A stretch of 64,000 nt of DNA from Leucobacter musarum subsp. musarum. GTDB taxonomy: Bacteria > Actinomycetota > Actinomycetes > Actinomycetales > Microbacteriaceae. Every line of letters starts with the position of its first letter. Within the stretch, counting starts at the first letter, position 1. A model generated the notes under the pieces. The model was not told where the DNA came from. It saw only the letters and a program-made list of their open reading frames with translations, and made no database searches. The stretch lies in contig NZ_JHBW01000069.1 of NCBI RefSeq assembly GCF_001273845.1, positions 1 through 64,000 on the forward strand, read 5' to 3'. The position numbers and the translations under genes were made by a program. This document shows, piece by piece, positions 1 to 9,158 of this stretch.

Positions 1-2
1 AC

Positions 3-56
3 GACCACCTGAAACCGCCCGAGGTTTCGATCCGCAATCTGTTGAAACTCCGCTGA
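3..56 (+). CDS. 3' end of an unidentified gene (partial)
   Basis: The first bases can be read as the end of a gene that begins before the window. The open frame ends in residues EVSIRNLLKLR and a TGA stop at 54-56. A strong inverted repeat (95-129) follows, as expected after a gene. The fragment is only 17 codons, so I cannot name it. It could be chance, although the neighbouring gene is convergent and the hairpin would then serve both. Confidence 0.35.
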   Translation, partial: DHLKPPEVSIRNLLKLR

Positions 57-94
57 TTGGGGTGAGATCTGACCCTCGCACGGCGCAGAAACAG

Positions 95-129
95 TTCTGC
101 CCCGCGACCCTGACGGAAGCGGGGCAGAA
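95..129. terminator. Bidirectional terminator hairpin
   Basis: An 11-bp perfect inverted repeat (TTCTGCCCCGC / GCGGGGCAGAA, arms 95-105 and 119-129) has a 13-nt loop. It lies between the end of the left partial frame and the stop of the minus-strand membrane protein. There is no long T tract, so termination may rely on stem strength. Confidence 0.6.
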
Positions 130-145
130 CGGCAATCGAACAGCG

Positions 146-1201
146 TTACTGCTGGTGCGGCGGAAGCGGAGCCCCCGGCACCGAGAAGTCGGGCTGGCCG
201 TCGGCGCCGGCCGGAATCGGCCTACCGTCCGCGAACGTCGGCCATGGGAGCAGCGGCGCCTGACCCGCAGCGGGCGCCGATGACGCGAACGGCTGGGCAG
301 GCTGCGACTGCGCCGGTGACTGCGGCGCCGGGTGCACGCCGGTCTGCGTCTGCAGCTGCTGCGCACGGTGCTGCGTCGGCTGCGACTGGCCGCCCTCGGC
401 ACGGTAGGCCGCGGCAGCGGCGTGCTGCTCAAGCCGGCGCGCACGTGCGGCGTCGCGCTCATCGGCACCGTAGAACCACCGCAGCAGCAGGGTGATCGAC
501 AGGCCGAGCGCGGTCAAGATGAGGATCGCCGTCGCGATCTTCCAGTACATGTCAGGGATGTGCAGGTCGAAAGCGTCGATGCCCACGGGAGCCGTGAACA
601 GAATGCCCGACAGCACGGCAAGCACGCTCGTCACGAAGGCGAATTTCGTGATCGTGTCGGAGTGGCGGGTGCCGACCTTGAGCAGCAGCTGCGCGCACAG
701 AATCACCAGGCGCGTCACCAAGATCACGAAGATCGACTTCCAGAAGATCTCCCACAGCAGGGAGAAGGAGTCGTAGGGCGTCATCCAGATCACGATGAGC
801 AGCAGGCCGAGAATATACGCGTTGGCGATGAGCGCGACCGGCGCGTACCACTCCGACTTCTGCTCGCGGCGCGTATCGAGCGCGGTGAAGAGCACGAACA
901 CGGCGAAAAGGGCGAACGTCGAGAAGACCCGCTCGAACTTGCCCTCGAAGTCGCCGATGAAGAGCAACGAGATCGACGCGATCGTCAGGCCCGCAAGCAA
1001 GATGATGCTGACCTTCAAGAAGGTCGAGAGCTTGCGCTGCGGTGCGGCGGCGTGCGGCGCCGCCTGCTGCGGCAGGGTCGGCGCGGAGACCTGCGCGTGC
1101 TGCTGATCCGGCACCGCCCCCGGCACCGATGCAGTGGGGCCGCCGTCGGGCAGCTGCGGATGTGGCGTCGGATCGGCCGGATGCGTATTCGGATCGCTCA
1201 T
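146..1201 (-). CDS. Polytopic membrane protein with Pro/Gln-rich tails
   Basis: The product has 351 residues if it starts at the ATG at 1201, which has an AGGGGAG-type ribosome site about 9 nt upstream; an in-frame ATG 12 codons earlier lacks one. The N-terminal ~60 residues are rich in Pro, Ala and Gln. About six hydrophobic segments follow (roughly residues 60-260), then an Arg/Glu patch and a low-complexity Gln/Pro/Ala tail ending DFSVPGAPLPPHQQ. I recognise no domain family. The layout suggests an integral membrane protein with cytoplasmic disordered ends. It is divergent from purL with about 200 bp between the starts, and has no obvious functional link to it. Confidence 0.75.
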   Translation of the reverse strand: MSDPNTHPADPTPHPQLPDGGPTASVPGAVPDQQHAQVSAPTLPQQAAPHAAAPQRKLSTFLKVSIILLAGLTIASISLLFIGDFEGKFERVFSTFALFAVFVLFTALDTRREQKSEWYAPVALIANAYILGLLLIVIWMTPYDSFSLLWEIFWKSIFVILVTRLVILCAQLLLKVGTRHSDTITKFAFVTSVLAVLSGILFTAPVGIDAFDLHIPDMYWKIATAILILTALGLSITLLLRWFYGADERDAARARRLEQHAAAAAYRAEGGQSQPTQHRAQQLQTQTGVHPAPQSPAQSQPAQPFASSAPAAGQAPLLPWPTFADGRPIPAGADGQPDFSVPGAPLPPHQQ

Positions 1202-1328
1202 GGTTTCAGTCTCCCCTGATCTCCTGACAAACTCCACCCTAGACCGTCACTTCGCGACACCGCCGGGGCCTGAAATCGCGCCGCACAACCGACCCGCAGC
1301 GCCGGCGTCGAGCGCCGCCGCGAACGCG

Positions 1329-1334
1329 TAGACT
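1329..1334 (+). promoter_or_regulatory. Candidate -10 of purL
   Basis: TAGACT fits the actinobacterial TANNNT -10 pattern and lies in the 197-bp divergent gap between the membrane protein and purL. It would give a leader of about 55-60 nt. No convincing -35 was seen. Confidence 0.35.
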
Positions 1335-1398
1335 GGGCGGGTACGTTCGGCGTCTTTCTGCCGCCGATTCCGATACCGAACCCCGGAGCACATCGAGC

Positions 1399-3729
1399 GT
1401 GACTGATTTCGACGCCACCCAGAGCGGCCCCCGCCCCGACACCGTCGCAGATGCGATCGCGACGCCCGAGAAGGAGCAGCCCTACGGCGCCCTTGGGTTG
1501 AAGCCCGACGAGTACGAGCAGATTCGCGAGATCCTCGGCCGCCGCCCCACCTCGGGCGAGCTGGCGATGTACTCCGTCATGTGGTCGGAGCACTGCTCGT
1601 ACAAGTCGTCGAAGATCTACCTGCGCCAGTTCGGCAAGAAGGTCAACGACAAGATGAAGGAGCGCCTGCTCGTCGGCATGGGCGAGAACGCGGGTGTCAT
1701 CGACATCGGCGAGGGCTGGGCCGTGACCTTCAAGGTCGAGAGCCACAACCACCCCTCGTACATCGAGCCGTTCCAGGGCGCCGCGACCGGCGTCGGCGGC
1801 ATCATCCGCGACATCATCTCGATGGGCGCCCGCCCGGTCGCCGTCATGGACCAGCTGCGCTTTGGCGCGATCGATGACCCCGACACCGCGCGCGTCGTGC
1901 ACGGTGTCGTCTCGGGCATCTCGTCGTACGCGAACTGCCTGGGCCTGCCGAACCTCGGCGGCGAGACCGTGTTCGACGGCGTCTACCAGGCCAACCCGCT
2001 CGTCAACGCCCTTGGCGTGGGCGTGCTGCGCCACGAAGATCTCCACCTCGCGAACGCCTCAGGCACCGGCAACAAGGTCGTGCTCTTCGGTGCGCGCACC
2101 GGCGGCGACGGCATCGGCGGCGCCTCGATTCTCGCCTCCGACAGCTTCAGCGAGGGCGGCCCCACCAAGCGCCCCGCCGTGCAGGTCGGCGACCCGTTCG
2201 CCGAGAAGGTGCTCATCGAGTGCTGCCTCGAGCTGTTCCGCGGCGAGCTGGTCGAGGGCATCCAAGACCTCGGCGCTGCCGGCATCTCGTGCGCGACCTC
2301 CGAGCTCGCGGCCAACGGCGACGGGGGCATGTTCATCGAGCTCGACAGCGTACTGCTGCGCGACCCCTCGCTCACGGCTGAGGAGATCCTCATGTCCGAG
2401 AGCCAGGAGCGCATGATGGCCGTCGTGCACCCCGACAAGCTCGATGCATTCCTCGCGGTCACCGCGAAGTGGGACGTCGAGACCAGCGTGCTCGGTGAGG
2501 TGACCGATACCGGCCGCCTCGTCATCAACTGGCGCGGCGAAGAGATCGTCAACGTCGACCCGTCGACCGTGGCCGTCGACGGCCCGGTGTACGAGCGCCC
2601 TGTCGCCTACCCTGCCTGGATCGACGAGCTGCAGGCCTCGGGCGTCAACGCGTCGGGCCTCGAGCGCTCGGCGGCCGGCGACGACCTGCGGGCGCAGATG
2701 ATCGCCGTCGCGGCGTCGCCGAACCAGGCCGACGTGTCGTGGGTCACCAACCAGTACGACAAATACGTGCTCGGCAACACCGCGCTCGCGTTCCCCGACG
2801 GCGCAGGCATGATCCGCGTCGATGAAGAGAGCGGCCTCGGCGTCGCCATCGCCACCGACGCGAACGGCCGCTACTGCCAGCTCGATCCGTTCGTCGGATC
2901 GCAGCTCGCCCTCGCCGAGGCGTACCGCAACGTGGCGACCTCGGGCGCCGTGCCCACCGCCGTCACCGACTGCCTGAACTTCGGCAGCCCCGAGAACCCC
3001 GAGGTCATGTGGCAGTTCTCGCAGGCCGTCGAAGGCCTCTCTGACGCCTGCCTCGCGCTCGAGGTGCCCGTCACCGGCGGCAACGTGTCGCTCTACAACC
3101 AGACGGGCGACACCCCGATCTACCCGACCCCGGTGGTCGGCGTGCTCGGCATCATCGACGACGTCGCGCGTCGCGTGCCGAGCGGCTGGCAAGATCAAGG
3201 CGAGCACCTCTACCTGCTCGGCACCACCCGCGACGAGCTCGACGGCTCGGCCTGGGCCGAAACCGTGCACGATCACCTCGGCGGTCGCCCGCCGGTGGCC
3301 GTGCTCGACGACGAGCGCGCACTCGCTGAGCTGCTGCACGCCGGCGCACAGGGCGGACTCATCTCGGGCGCCGTCGACCTCTCTGAGGGCGGCCTGGCGC
3401 AGGCGCTGACCGACGGCGCGCTGCGCTTTGGCGTGGGCGCTCGCGTGTGGATCGAAGAGATCATCTCGCGCGACGGCGTCGACGCGACCGCGGCGCTCTT
3501 CTCGGAGTCGCAGGCGCGCGTGCTCGTCGCCGTGCCGCACGAAGAAGAAGTCAAATTCCGCGGGCTGTGCTCGGGACGCGACTTCCCGGTGCTGCGCATC
3601 GGTGTGACCGATGGTGCGGATGCCGATGCGACGATCGAGGTGCAGGATCGCTTCACTCTGCCGCTCTCGGAGCTCGGTGCAGCATCGCGCGCCACGCTTC
3701 CCGACCGCTTTGGCGCCGTCATCGGCTAA
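1399..3729 (+). CDS. purL: Phosphoribosylformylglycinamidine synthase subunit PurL
   Basis: This is FGAM synthase subunit II of de novo purine synthesis. It makes FGAM from FGAR with ATP and ammonia delivered by PurQ, with PurS as partner. At 776 aa it is the small Gram-positive/archaeal type lacking a fused glutaminase domain. Visible signatures are the N-terminal [10 protein letters not shown] segment (His65), the ESHNHPS segment (His116, His118) with a Gly-rich ATP-site stretch after it, and a second AIRS-like half with [11 protein letters not shown] and [12 protein letters not shown]. The GTG start at 1399 follows a weak ribosome site. purS and purQ are not adjacent in this window. The last 15 bp of the gene are copied downstream (see the repeat at 3715-3852). 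Confidence 0.97.
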   Translation: MTDFDATQSGPRPDTVADAIATPEKEQPYGALGLKPDEYEQIREILGRRPTSGELAMYSVMWSEHCSYKSSKIYLRQFGKKVNDKMKERLLVGMGENAGVIDIGEGWAVTFKVESHNHPSYIEPFQGAATGVGGIIRDIISMGARPVAVMDQLRFGAIDDPDTARVVHGVVSGISSYANCLGLPNLGGETVFDGVYQANPLVNALGVGVLRHEDLHLANASGTGNKVVLFGARTGGDGIGGASILASDSFSEGGPTKRPAVQVGDPFAEKVLIECCLELFRGELVEGIQDLGAAGISCATSELAANGDGGMFIELDSVLLRDPSLTAEEILMSESQERMMAVVHPDKLDAFLAVTAKWDVETSVLGEVTDTGRLVINWRGEEIVNVDPSTVAVDGPVYERPVAYPAWIDELQASGVNASGLERSAAGDDLRAQMIAVAASPNQADVSWVTNQYDKYVLGNTALAFPDGAGMIRVDEESGLGVAIATDANGRYCQLDPFVGSQLALAEAYRNVATSGAVPTAVTDCLNFGSPENPEVMWQFSQAVEGLSDACLALEVPVTGGNVSLYNQTGDTPIYPTPVVGVLGIIDDVARRVPSGWQDQGEHLYLLGTTRDELDGSAWAETVHDHLGGRPPVAVLDDERALAELLHAGAQGGLISGAVDLSEGGLAQALTDGALRFGVGARVWIEEIISRDGVDATAALFSESQARVLVAVPHEEEVKFRGLCSGRDFPVLRIGVTDGADADATIEVQDRFTLPLSELGAASRATLPDRFGAVIG

Positions 3730-3852
3730 ACGCATCGCGTTTCGCCGGCGACGGCGGTGACGCCTACAGGCGCCAGCCCACGGAGCGAAGCGAGGGGTGG
3801 CCGTCATCGGCTAAACGCATCGCGTTTCGCCGGCGACGGCGGTGGCGCCTAC
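3715..3852 (+). repeat. 53-bp direct duplication of the purL 3' end
   Basis: The segment that includes the last codons and stop of purL (3715-3767) recurs at 3800-3852. The two 53-bp copies differ at one base (3760 versus 3845) and are offset by 85 bp. Each copy contains the small hairpin AAACGC-ATC-GCGTTT. The second copy is non-coding. This looks like a recent tandem duplication or recombination scar. Confidence 0.85.
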
Positions 3853-3867
3853 TTCGGTAGCAGATTC

Positions 3868-3911
3868 GGCTTCGGTGGGAAGATTTCTTGGGAATTCTTC
3901 TCACCGAAGCC
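3868..3911 (+). terminator. Long hairpin downstream of purL
   Basis: A 16-bp stem (arms 3868-3883 and 3896-3911, one mismatch, pairing GGCTTCGGTGGGAAGA with TCTTCTCACCGAAGCC) has a 12-nt loop. It is the best candidate for purL transcript termination. It is followed by GTTTGTG rather than a clear T run. Confidence 0.55.
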
Positions 3912-3990
3912 GTTTGTGCTTCCGAGGGCGCGGCCTCGGCCAGGAACATCGCGAGGCGGTTCGCGCGGCACTGCATGGGATGATCTCTCC

Positions 3991-4578
3991 ATGAGCTTCA
4001 CACGAGTGGTCACGGAGCGGTTGGTGCTGCGTCGACCCGTCGACGCCGATATCGATGCGCTCCATACGATCAACGCTGACCCTGAGGGGTGGCGGTTCTT
4101 CTCGGTGTCTGAGTTCACGCGTCGCGCGGAGACCGAGGCACAGCTGGGGCGCTGGGCTGCGAGCTGGGACGAAACCAGACTCGGAACATGGATCGCGGAA
4201 ACCGTCGATAGCGCTGAAGTCGTGGGTTACGGAGGCTGCACCCGTCTTCTGGGCGACCCTGCGGCAAACGAAACGCGGAATCATGTGGGCGACGTTTGGA
4301 ACCTGGGGTATCGCTTTGCGGTCGATCATCGTGGCCGTGGATTCGCTACGGAGATGTCTCACACAGCCGTTGCGGCGGCGATCGCTGCTGACCCGACGCT
4401 TCCGGTGGTGGCGTTTCTCCTCGAGGGAAATCGCGCTTCCGCAGCGGTGGCCGAAAAGGTTGGGCTTACGCTGCGTCATCGAGCACACGATGCGGGCAAC
4501 CCGGATCCGGCAGCAGTGCGTCGGGTGTACGCCAACCGCACGCTGACCGCGGCGCAGCTCGAGACGACGCTACGCTGA
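3991..4578 (+). CDS. GNAT-family N-acetyltransferase
   Basis: The product of 195 aa begins MSFTRVVTERLVLRRPVDAD, the usual RimJ/RimL-like start (TERLxLRxxxxxD). Later it has the acetyl-CoA loop region (GYRFAVDHRGRGFATEMSHT) and the LEGNRASAAVAEKVGL segment that closes the fold. It transfers an acetyl group from acetyl-CoA to an amine; the substrate is unknown and could be a protein N-terminus or a small molecule. The frame stays open upstream to 3757, but that part runs through the purL-derived repeat and hairpin, so the ATG at 3991 is preferred. It is convergent with tmk. Confidence 0.85.
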   Translation: MSFTRVVTERLVLRRPVDADIDALHTINADPEGWRFFSVSEFTRRAETEAQLGRWAASWDETRLGTWIAETVDSAEVVGYGGCTRLLGDPAANETRNHVGDVWNLGYRFAVDHRGRGFATEMSHTAVAAAIAADPTLPVVAFLLEGNRASAAVAEKVGLTLRHRAHDAGNPDPAAVRRVYANRTLTAAQLETTLR

Positions 4579-4608
4579 GTCTCGGCCACCTGACCGCCCC
4601 GGGTGCGG

Positions 4609-4642
4609 CGGTTCCCCGCTGATCGCTGCAGCGGAGGAACCG
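4609..4642. terminator. Terminator between acetyltransferase and tmk
   Basis: The inverted repeat CGGTTCC (4609-4615) / GGAACCG (4636-4642) has a nested CCGCT/AGCGG pairing. It lies in the 74-bp gap between two convergent genes and could act in both directions. Confidence 0.5.
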
Positions 4643-4652
4643 AAACGAGCGG

Positions 4653-5285
4653 TTACCTGGTCACGAGCGTCGCGAGTCGAGCGATGATCTGCGTGTGGAT
4701 CTGGTCGACCGGCTGCGATGCATCGACGACGAGATACCTGTGCGGCTCCGCCTTCGCGAGCGCGCGGAAGCCATCACGCACCGCGGCGTGGAACTCGATC
4801 GCTTCCGCCTCGAGCCGGTCGGCAGTGCCCCCGCGTGCACGTCGTCGCTCGGCACCGGTGGACGGATCGAGGTCGAGCAGGATCGTCAAGTCGGGCCACA
4901 GACCACCCGCCGCCCACTCGCTGATGGTGCGAATCTCCGAAACATCAAGCACGCGCCCGGCACCCTGATAGGCGAGCGAAGAGTCGATGTACCGGTCTTG
5001 CACCACCGCCGCATCACGTTCGAGCGCCGGTCGCACGACCTTGGCGACGTGCTGTGCGCGATCCGCTGCGTAGAGCAGGGCCTCGGCACGGGCATCGACG
5101 TCGCCGATCTCCTCACCACCGTGCAGCAGCACCCGTCGCAGCTCGGCCCCGAGACGCGTGCCGCCCGGCTCGCGAGTGCGCACGACCTCGCGCCCGCGCT
5201 CCTCGAGCCACTGGCCGAGCAGCTCGGCCTGGGTGCTCTTCCCGGCGCCGTCTCCACCTTCGAGGGTGATGAAGATTCCGGTCAT
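4653..5285 (-). CDS. tmk: Thymidylate kinase
   Basis: This 210-aa enzyme phosphorylates dTMP to dTDP with ATP in the cytoplasm, a step of dTTP supply. The P-loop GGDGAGKS is at residues 10-17. The dTMP-binding/DRX motif QDRYIDSSLAYQGAG is around residues 96-110 (Asp97, Arg98). The lid segment RRRARGGTADRLE follows. It starts 31 bp after the topA stop on the same strand, so co-transcription with topA is likely. In many actinobacteria holB (DNA polymerase III delta') follows tmk; here the next gene is a convergent acetyltransferase instead. Confidence 0.96.
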   Translation of the reverse strand: MTGIFITLEGGDGAGKSTQAELLGQWLEERGREVVRTREPGGTRLGAELRRVLLHGGEEIGDVDARAEALLYAADRAQHVAKVVRPALERDAAVVQDRYIDSSLAYQGAGRVLDVSEIRTISEWAAGGLWPDLTILLDLDPSTGAERRRARGGTADRLEAEAIEFHAAVRDGFRALAKAEPHRYLVVDASQPVDQIHTQIIARLATLVTR

Positions 5286-5316
5286 GCGCTCTTCAACGGT
5301 TGGTCGATCTCAATCA

Positions 5317-8154
5317 CTATTCGGCCTGGGCTGCGGCTTCGGCGGCGGCGCGGTTGGCGGCGCGCGTTGCGGCCGCTTTCTTCGCCGCAGCGGAACGAGC
5401 CGGGTCGACAGCTGTTTTCGCGGTCGATGCCTTCGCAGCCGTCTTCTTGGCCGCGGGCTTCTTTGCAGCCGTCTTCTTTGCTGCGGGCTTGCGCGCCGGT
5501 GCCTTCTTCTTCGCAGGGCCCTTCGCGCGCTTGATCGCGAGGAGTTCAACCGCGCGTTCAAACGTGATGTCTTCGACCGCGTCTCCGCGGGGAATCGTCG
5601 CGTTCGTCTCGCCATCGGTAACGTACGGCCCGAACCGGCCGTCCTTGACCTTGATCGGCTTGCCGCTCACCGGGTCGGCGTCGAATTCTTTCAACGCACT
5701 TGACGCGCGCTTGGCACCGTACTTGGGCTGGGCGAAGAGCTCTTGCGCACCTGCGAGGTCGATTGAGAAGATCGCATCCTCACTCGGCAGCGAGCGCGTG
5801 TCCGTGCCCTTCTTGAGGTAGGGACCGTAGCGGCCATTCTGCGCCGTGATCTCAGCCTCTGACTCGGGGTCAATTCCGACGGTGCGCGGTAGGTCGAGGA
5901 GTGCCACGGCGGAGTCAAGTTCGATGGTCGCCGGGTCCATGGTCTTGAAGAGCGACGCCGTGCGAGGCTTCTGCCCCTTCGGCAGCTCCTCACCTTCGTC
6001 CAGCAACTCCGTGACGTACGGCCCGAATCGGCCGTTCTTCGCCACAATGCGCTTGTTCGTCGTCGGATGAAGCCCGACCACGCGGTCTTCGGCGGGCTCG
6101 GCATCGGCGAGTTCGTGCGCCCGCGCGGGGGTCAATTCGTCGGGAGCGAGGCCATCGGGGATATTGACGCTGCGCGGCTTAAGCACGCCGTCTTCGCCGA
6201 CCTCGCTTTTCTCATCGAAGACTTCGAGGTATGGCCCGTACTTGCCATTGCGCAGCGAGATCTGGTCGTCGATTTTGATCGTGTTGATCGCTCGCGCGTC
6301 GATCTCTCCGAGGTTGTCGACGACGCCGCGCAGGCCCGGGTGAGTGTCGGTACCGAAGTAGAACTCGCCGAGCCACTTGCTGCGGTCGGCGTCACCGGCC
6401 GCAATGCGGTCGAGATCGTTTTCCATCTCAGCGGTGAAGTCGTAGTCGACAAGCGCCGAGAAGTGTTCTTCGAGCAGGCGCACCACCGAGAAGGCGATCC
6501 AGCTGGGAACGAGCGCTTGGCCCTTCTTCGTGACGTATCCGCGGTCCATGATGGTGCTGATGATCGCCGCGTACGTCGAGGGTCGGCCGATGCCGAGCTC
6601 TTCGAGACGCTTCGTCAGGCTGGCCTCGGTGTAGCGCGGCGGCGGGCTGGTCTCGTGACCTTTGGCTTCGGGCTCTTCAACGGTCAGTGGCTGACCTGCG
6701 GAGAGCTGCGGCAACGCGACGTTCTGATCGCCCGACTTGTCACCGCGCTTCTCGTCTTTGCCCTCTTCATAAGCAAGGAGGAAGCCCGGGAACGTGATGA
6801 CCGTACCGCTGGTCGTGAATTCTGCCGCCGTCGCCTGTGCTGAGCCGGCTTCCTTCACTTGAACGGCGAGGGTCACGGTGTCGGTCGAGCCCTTTGCGTC
6901 TGCCATCTGGCTGGCGACCGTGCGCTTCCAGATCAGCTCGTACAGCGCGAACTCGCCCTGCGTGAGTTTGCCCTTCAGCGAGCTGGGCCGCTGGAACGTA
7001 TCGCCGGCCGGACGAATGGCTTCGTGTGCCTCCTGCGCACCCTTAGCCTTGCCGGTGTAGACACGCGGCTTCTCGGGCAAGGTCTGCGCTCCGTACAGCT
7101 CGGCCGCTTGCGACCGGGCCGCCTGAATCGCCTGCTGCGACAGCGTGGGCGAATCGGTTCGCATATAGGTGATGTAGCCGTTCTCGTAGAGCGACTGCGC
7201 GAACGACATCGTCTGACGCGAGCTGTAGCGCAACTTGCGAGACGCTTCTTGCTGCAGCGTCGACGTCGTGAACGGCGCAGCCGGGCGGCGAGTGTGCGGC
7301 TTGGTCTCGACCGAGAGCACCTCGGCACGGCTGCCCGCTGCGAGAAGCGACGCAAGGTGCTCGGCGCGCTGCTGGCCCATAGAAATCACTCCGGCTTTCG
7401 ACGCACGTGCGGTCAGCGCGCCGTCGTCACCGAAGTCGCCGCCGGTCGCGATGCGCTGCGCGTCCAATCGTACGAGTCGGGCTTCGAACGCCGTAAGGTC
7501 GGGCGCGCCAGCATCCGGGCGGAAGGTGGCCGTGAGGTCCCAGTACTCGGCCGAATTGAAGGCCTGCCGCTCGCGCTCACGGTCGACGACCAGACGCGTC
7601 GCCGCAGACTGCACACGGCCTGCGGAGAGCTTCGGCGCAACCTTGCGCCAGAGCACCGGTGAGATGTCGTAACCGTAGAGTCGATCAAGAATGCGACGGG
7701 TCTCTTGCGCATCCACCAGCGCGATATCGAGGTCTCGAGTGTTGCGCTTGGCCGCTTCAATGGCTTCTTGCGTGATCTCGTGGAACACCATGCGGTGCAC
7801 CGGAACCTTCGGCTGCAGTACCTCGAGCAGGTGCCACGCGATGGCTTCACCTTCGCGGTCCTCATCAGTGGCGAGCCACAGCTCGTCCGCTCCCTTGAGT
7901 GCCCGTTTGAGCTCGGAAACCGTCTTCCGTTTGTTGTCGTTGACAACGTAGTAGGGCTGGAAGTTGTTGTCGACGTCAACGGCGAACTTGCCGAACGCGC
8001 CCTTCTTGAGATCCGCGGGCAGAGCCGACGGCTCCGCAAGATCGCGCACATGGCCGACCGACGCGATGACCTCGTAATCGTCGCCGAGGTATCCGCCGAT
8101 CGTCTTCGCCTTGGTCGGTGACTCGACGATAACGAGTTTCTTCGTACCCTTCAC
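5317..8154 (-). CDS. topA: DNA topoisomerase I
   Basis: This type IA topoisomerase of 945 aa relaxes negative supercoils by transient single-strand cleavage. The TOPRIM domain begins LVIVESPTKAKTI (residues 7-19), with the acidic DEDREGE cluster at 97-103. The catalytic Tyr330 is in GYITYMRTDSP. The C-terminal half has repeated topo C units (NGRYGPYL, DGRFGPYV) instead of zinc fingers. It ends in a long Lys/Ala/Pro tail, as in other actinobacterial TopA proteins, where such tails aid DNA binding. The start is a GTG at 8154 preceded by GGAGACCC. tmk follows, probably in one operon. Confidence 0.97.
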   Translation of the reverse strand: MKGTKKLVIVESPTKAKTIGGYLGDDYEVIASVGHVRDLAEPSALPADLKKGAFGKFAVDVDNNFQPYYVVNDNKRKTVSELKRALKGADELWLATDEDREGEAIAWHLLEVLQPKVPVHRMVFHEITQEAIEAAKRNTRDLDIALVDAQETRRILDRLYGYDISPVLWRKVAPKLSAGRVQSAATRLVVDRERERQAFNSAEYWDLTATFRPDAGAPDLTAFEARLVRLDAQRIATGGDFGDDGALTARASKAGVISMGQQRAEHLASLLAAGSRAEVLSVETKPHTRRPAAPFTTSTLQQEASRKLRYSSRQTMSFAQSLYENGYITYMRTDSPTLSQQAIQAARSQAAELYGAQTLPEKPRVYTGKAKGAQEAHEAIRPAGDTFQRPSSLKGKLTQGEFALYELIWKRTVASQMADAKGSTDTVTLAVQVKEAGSAQATAAEFTTSGTVITFPGFLLAYEEGKDEKRGDKSGDQNVALPQLSAGQPLTVEEPEAKGHETSPPPRYTEASLTKRLEELGIGRPSTYAAIISTIMDRGYVTKKGQALVPSWIAFSVVRLLEEHFSALVDYDFTAEMENDLDRIAAGDADRSKWLGEFYFGTDTHPGLRGVVDNLGEIDARAINTIKIDDQISLRNGKYGPYLEVFDEKSEVGEDGVLKPRSVNIPDGLAPDELTPARAHELADAEPAEDRVVGLHPTTNKRIVAKNGRFGPYVTELLDEGEELPKGQKPRTASLFKTMDPATIELDSAVALLDLPRTVGIDPESEAEITAQNGRYGPYLKKGTDTRSLPSEDAIFSIDLAGAQELFAQPKYGAKRASSALKEFDADPVSGKPIKVKDGRFGPYVTDGETNATIPRGDAVEDITFERAVELLAIKRAKGPAKKKAPARKPAAKKTAAKKPAAKKTAAKASTAKTAVDPARSAAAKKAAATRAANRAAAEAAAQAE

Positions 8155-8345
8155 GGGTCTCCATTCGTTGCTTCACGCAGTGTGCGGGCCGCCCGCTCGC
8201 CTTGACGATGGGCTCTGTTCCGACACGATACACAGTCTCTCGTGGGAATCCACCTCCGGAATTCTCCGCGAGTTCACTTCATATTATGTCTGGCGCTCGC
8301 GGGAACATTCGCATCGGACCGCGTTCGACCTCAGAAGCTGCGCCG

Positions 8346-9158
8346 TCACTGCCCGTGTTCCTCACCTATATAGAGGTATGGATTCACATCAGGATGCGTG
8401 TTCCTGGCAGTTGTTGCGAGTGTGAAATGCGTGTGGGGGCCGGAGGTGCATCCGCTCATGCCAGCGAGCGCCACAGCCTGCCCCGCGGTGACGCGCACCC
8501 CCGGAACCAGACCGAGCGCTTCCGATGACCCTGGAGCCACATGATTGTGCGAGCTGTAGAGCACTGCGCCGCGATATTCGTGTCGGATGACCACCACATG
8601 ATTCGGACCGCGCCACCAGTCGGGCTGCGCCGCACACGTTTCCGGGATCCCACCATCGTCGGCTCCGACTCGAATCACGATGCCCGCGTACGGCGCGTAG
8701 AGCGGCGCCCCTTCGGTCGACTGCAAATCGATGGCGTACCCGTCGTGAAACCCCTGCGTGACGCCGGGTGCCGAGCTGGGCCATGCCCAGCCGTTCTCGC
8801 CGACGAACCCGCCGGGAAGCATCGAGATCGGCGGTAAGCCTGCGTGCGCGGATGCGGTGAGCGCACCGAACGGTCCCGAAACTTCCGCACTGACGCGCAC
8901 ATCCGCTCTTCCGGGCTCGAGATCGCATCGCGTCATCGAGCCGTGCGCAGCTTCAATGGTCTGCTGCGCGAGCGCGCACGGCTCCTCCGCTGCGGCCGCG
9001 CCCCCGTACCCTGCCGCCACGTCGGCGGCGGCGAGCGCTGCGGCGTCCGCTGCCGCCGCAGCACGGTGCGCGGCCTCGACATGTGCCGAGGCCGCGATCA
9101 CCGGTACCCCGAGACAGAGCGCAACCACCGCGCACGCGAACGTTGCTGACGAACTCAT
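8346..9158 (-). CDS. TadE-like minor pilin domain fused to an M23 (LytM) peptidase
   Basis: The product of 270 aa starts at the ATG at 9158, which overlaps the stop of the preceding TadE gene (ATGA). Residues 1-110 match the pattern of the Rv3654c-type TadE-like proteins of actinobacterial tad loci: one N-terminal membrane helix (about residues 6-24), then an Ala-rich helix AHRAAAAADAAALAAADVAA, and two cysteines (Cys61, Cys78). Residues ~113-265 are an M23 metallopeptidase domain with His138 and Asp144 in FHDGYAIDLQS, a conserved His in YSSHNH, and the closing PHTHF (His242, His244), all needed for zinc binding and catalysis. It would be a membrane-anchored, wall-facing peptidoglycan hydrolase. 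In other loci known to me the TadE-like protein ends after its first 110 residues, so the fusion is unusual. It is the last gene of the tad operon. Confidence 0.85.
   Translation of the reverse strand: MSSSATFACAVVALCLGVPVIAASAHVEAAHRAAAAADAAALAAADVAAGYGGAAAAEEPCALAQQTIEAAHGSMTRCDLEPGRADVRVSAEVSGPFGALTASAHAGLPPISMLPGGFVGENGWAWPSSAPGVTQGFHDGYAIDLQSTEGAPLYAPYAGIVIRVGADDGGIPETCAAQPDWWRGPNHVVVIRHEYRGAVLYSSHNHVAPGSSEALGLVPGVRVTAGQAVALAGMSGCTSGPHTHFTLATTARNTHPDVNPYLYIGEEHGQ

Noticed and set aside
2059-3807. Long minus-strand open frame opposite purL
   Set aside because: It is antisense to an unmistakable purL; its Arg/Val/His-rich translation is a shadow.
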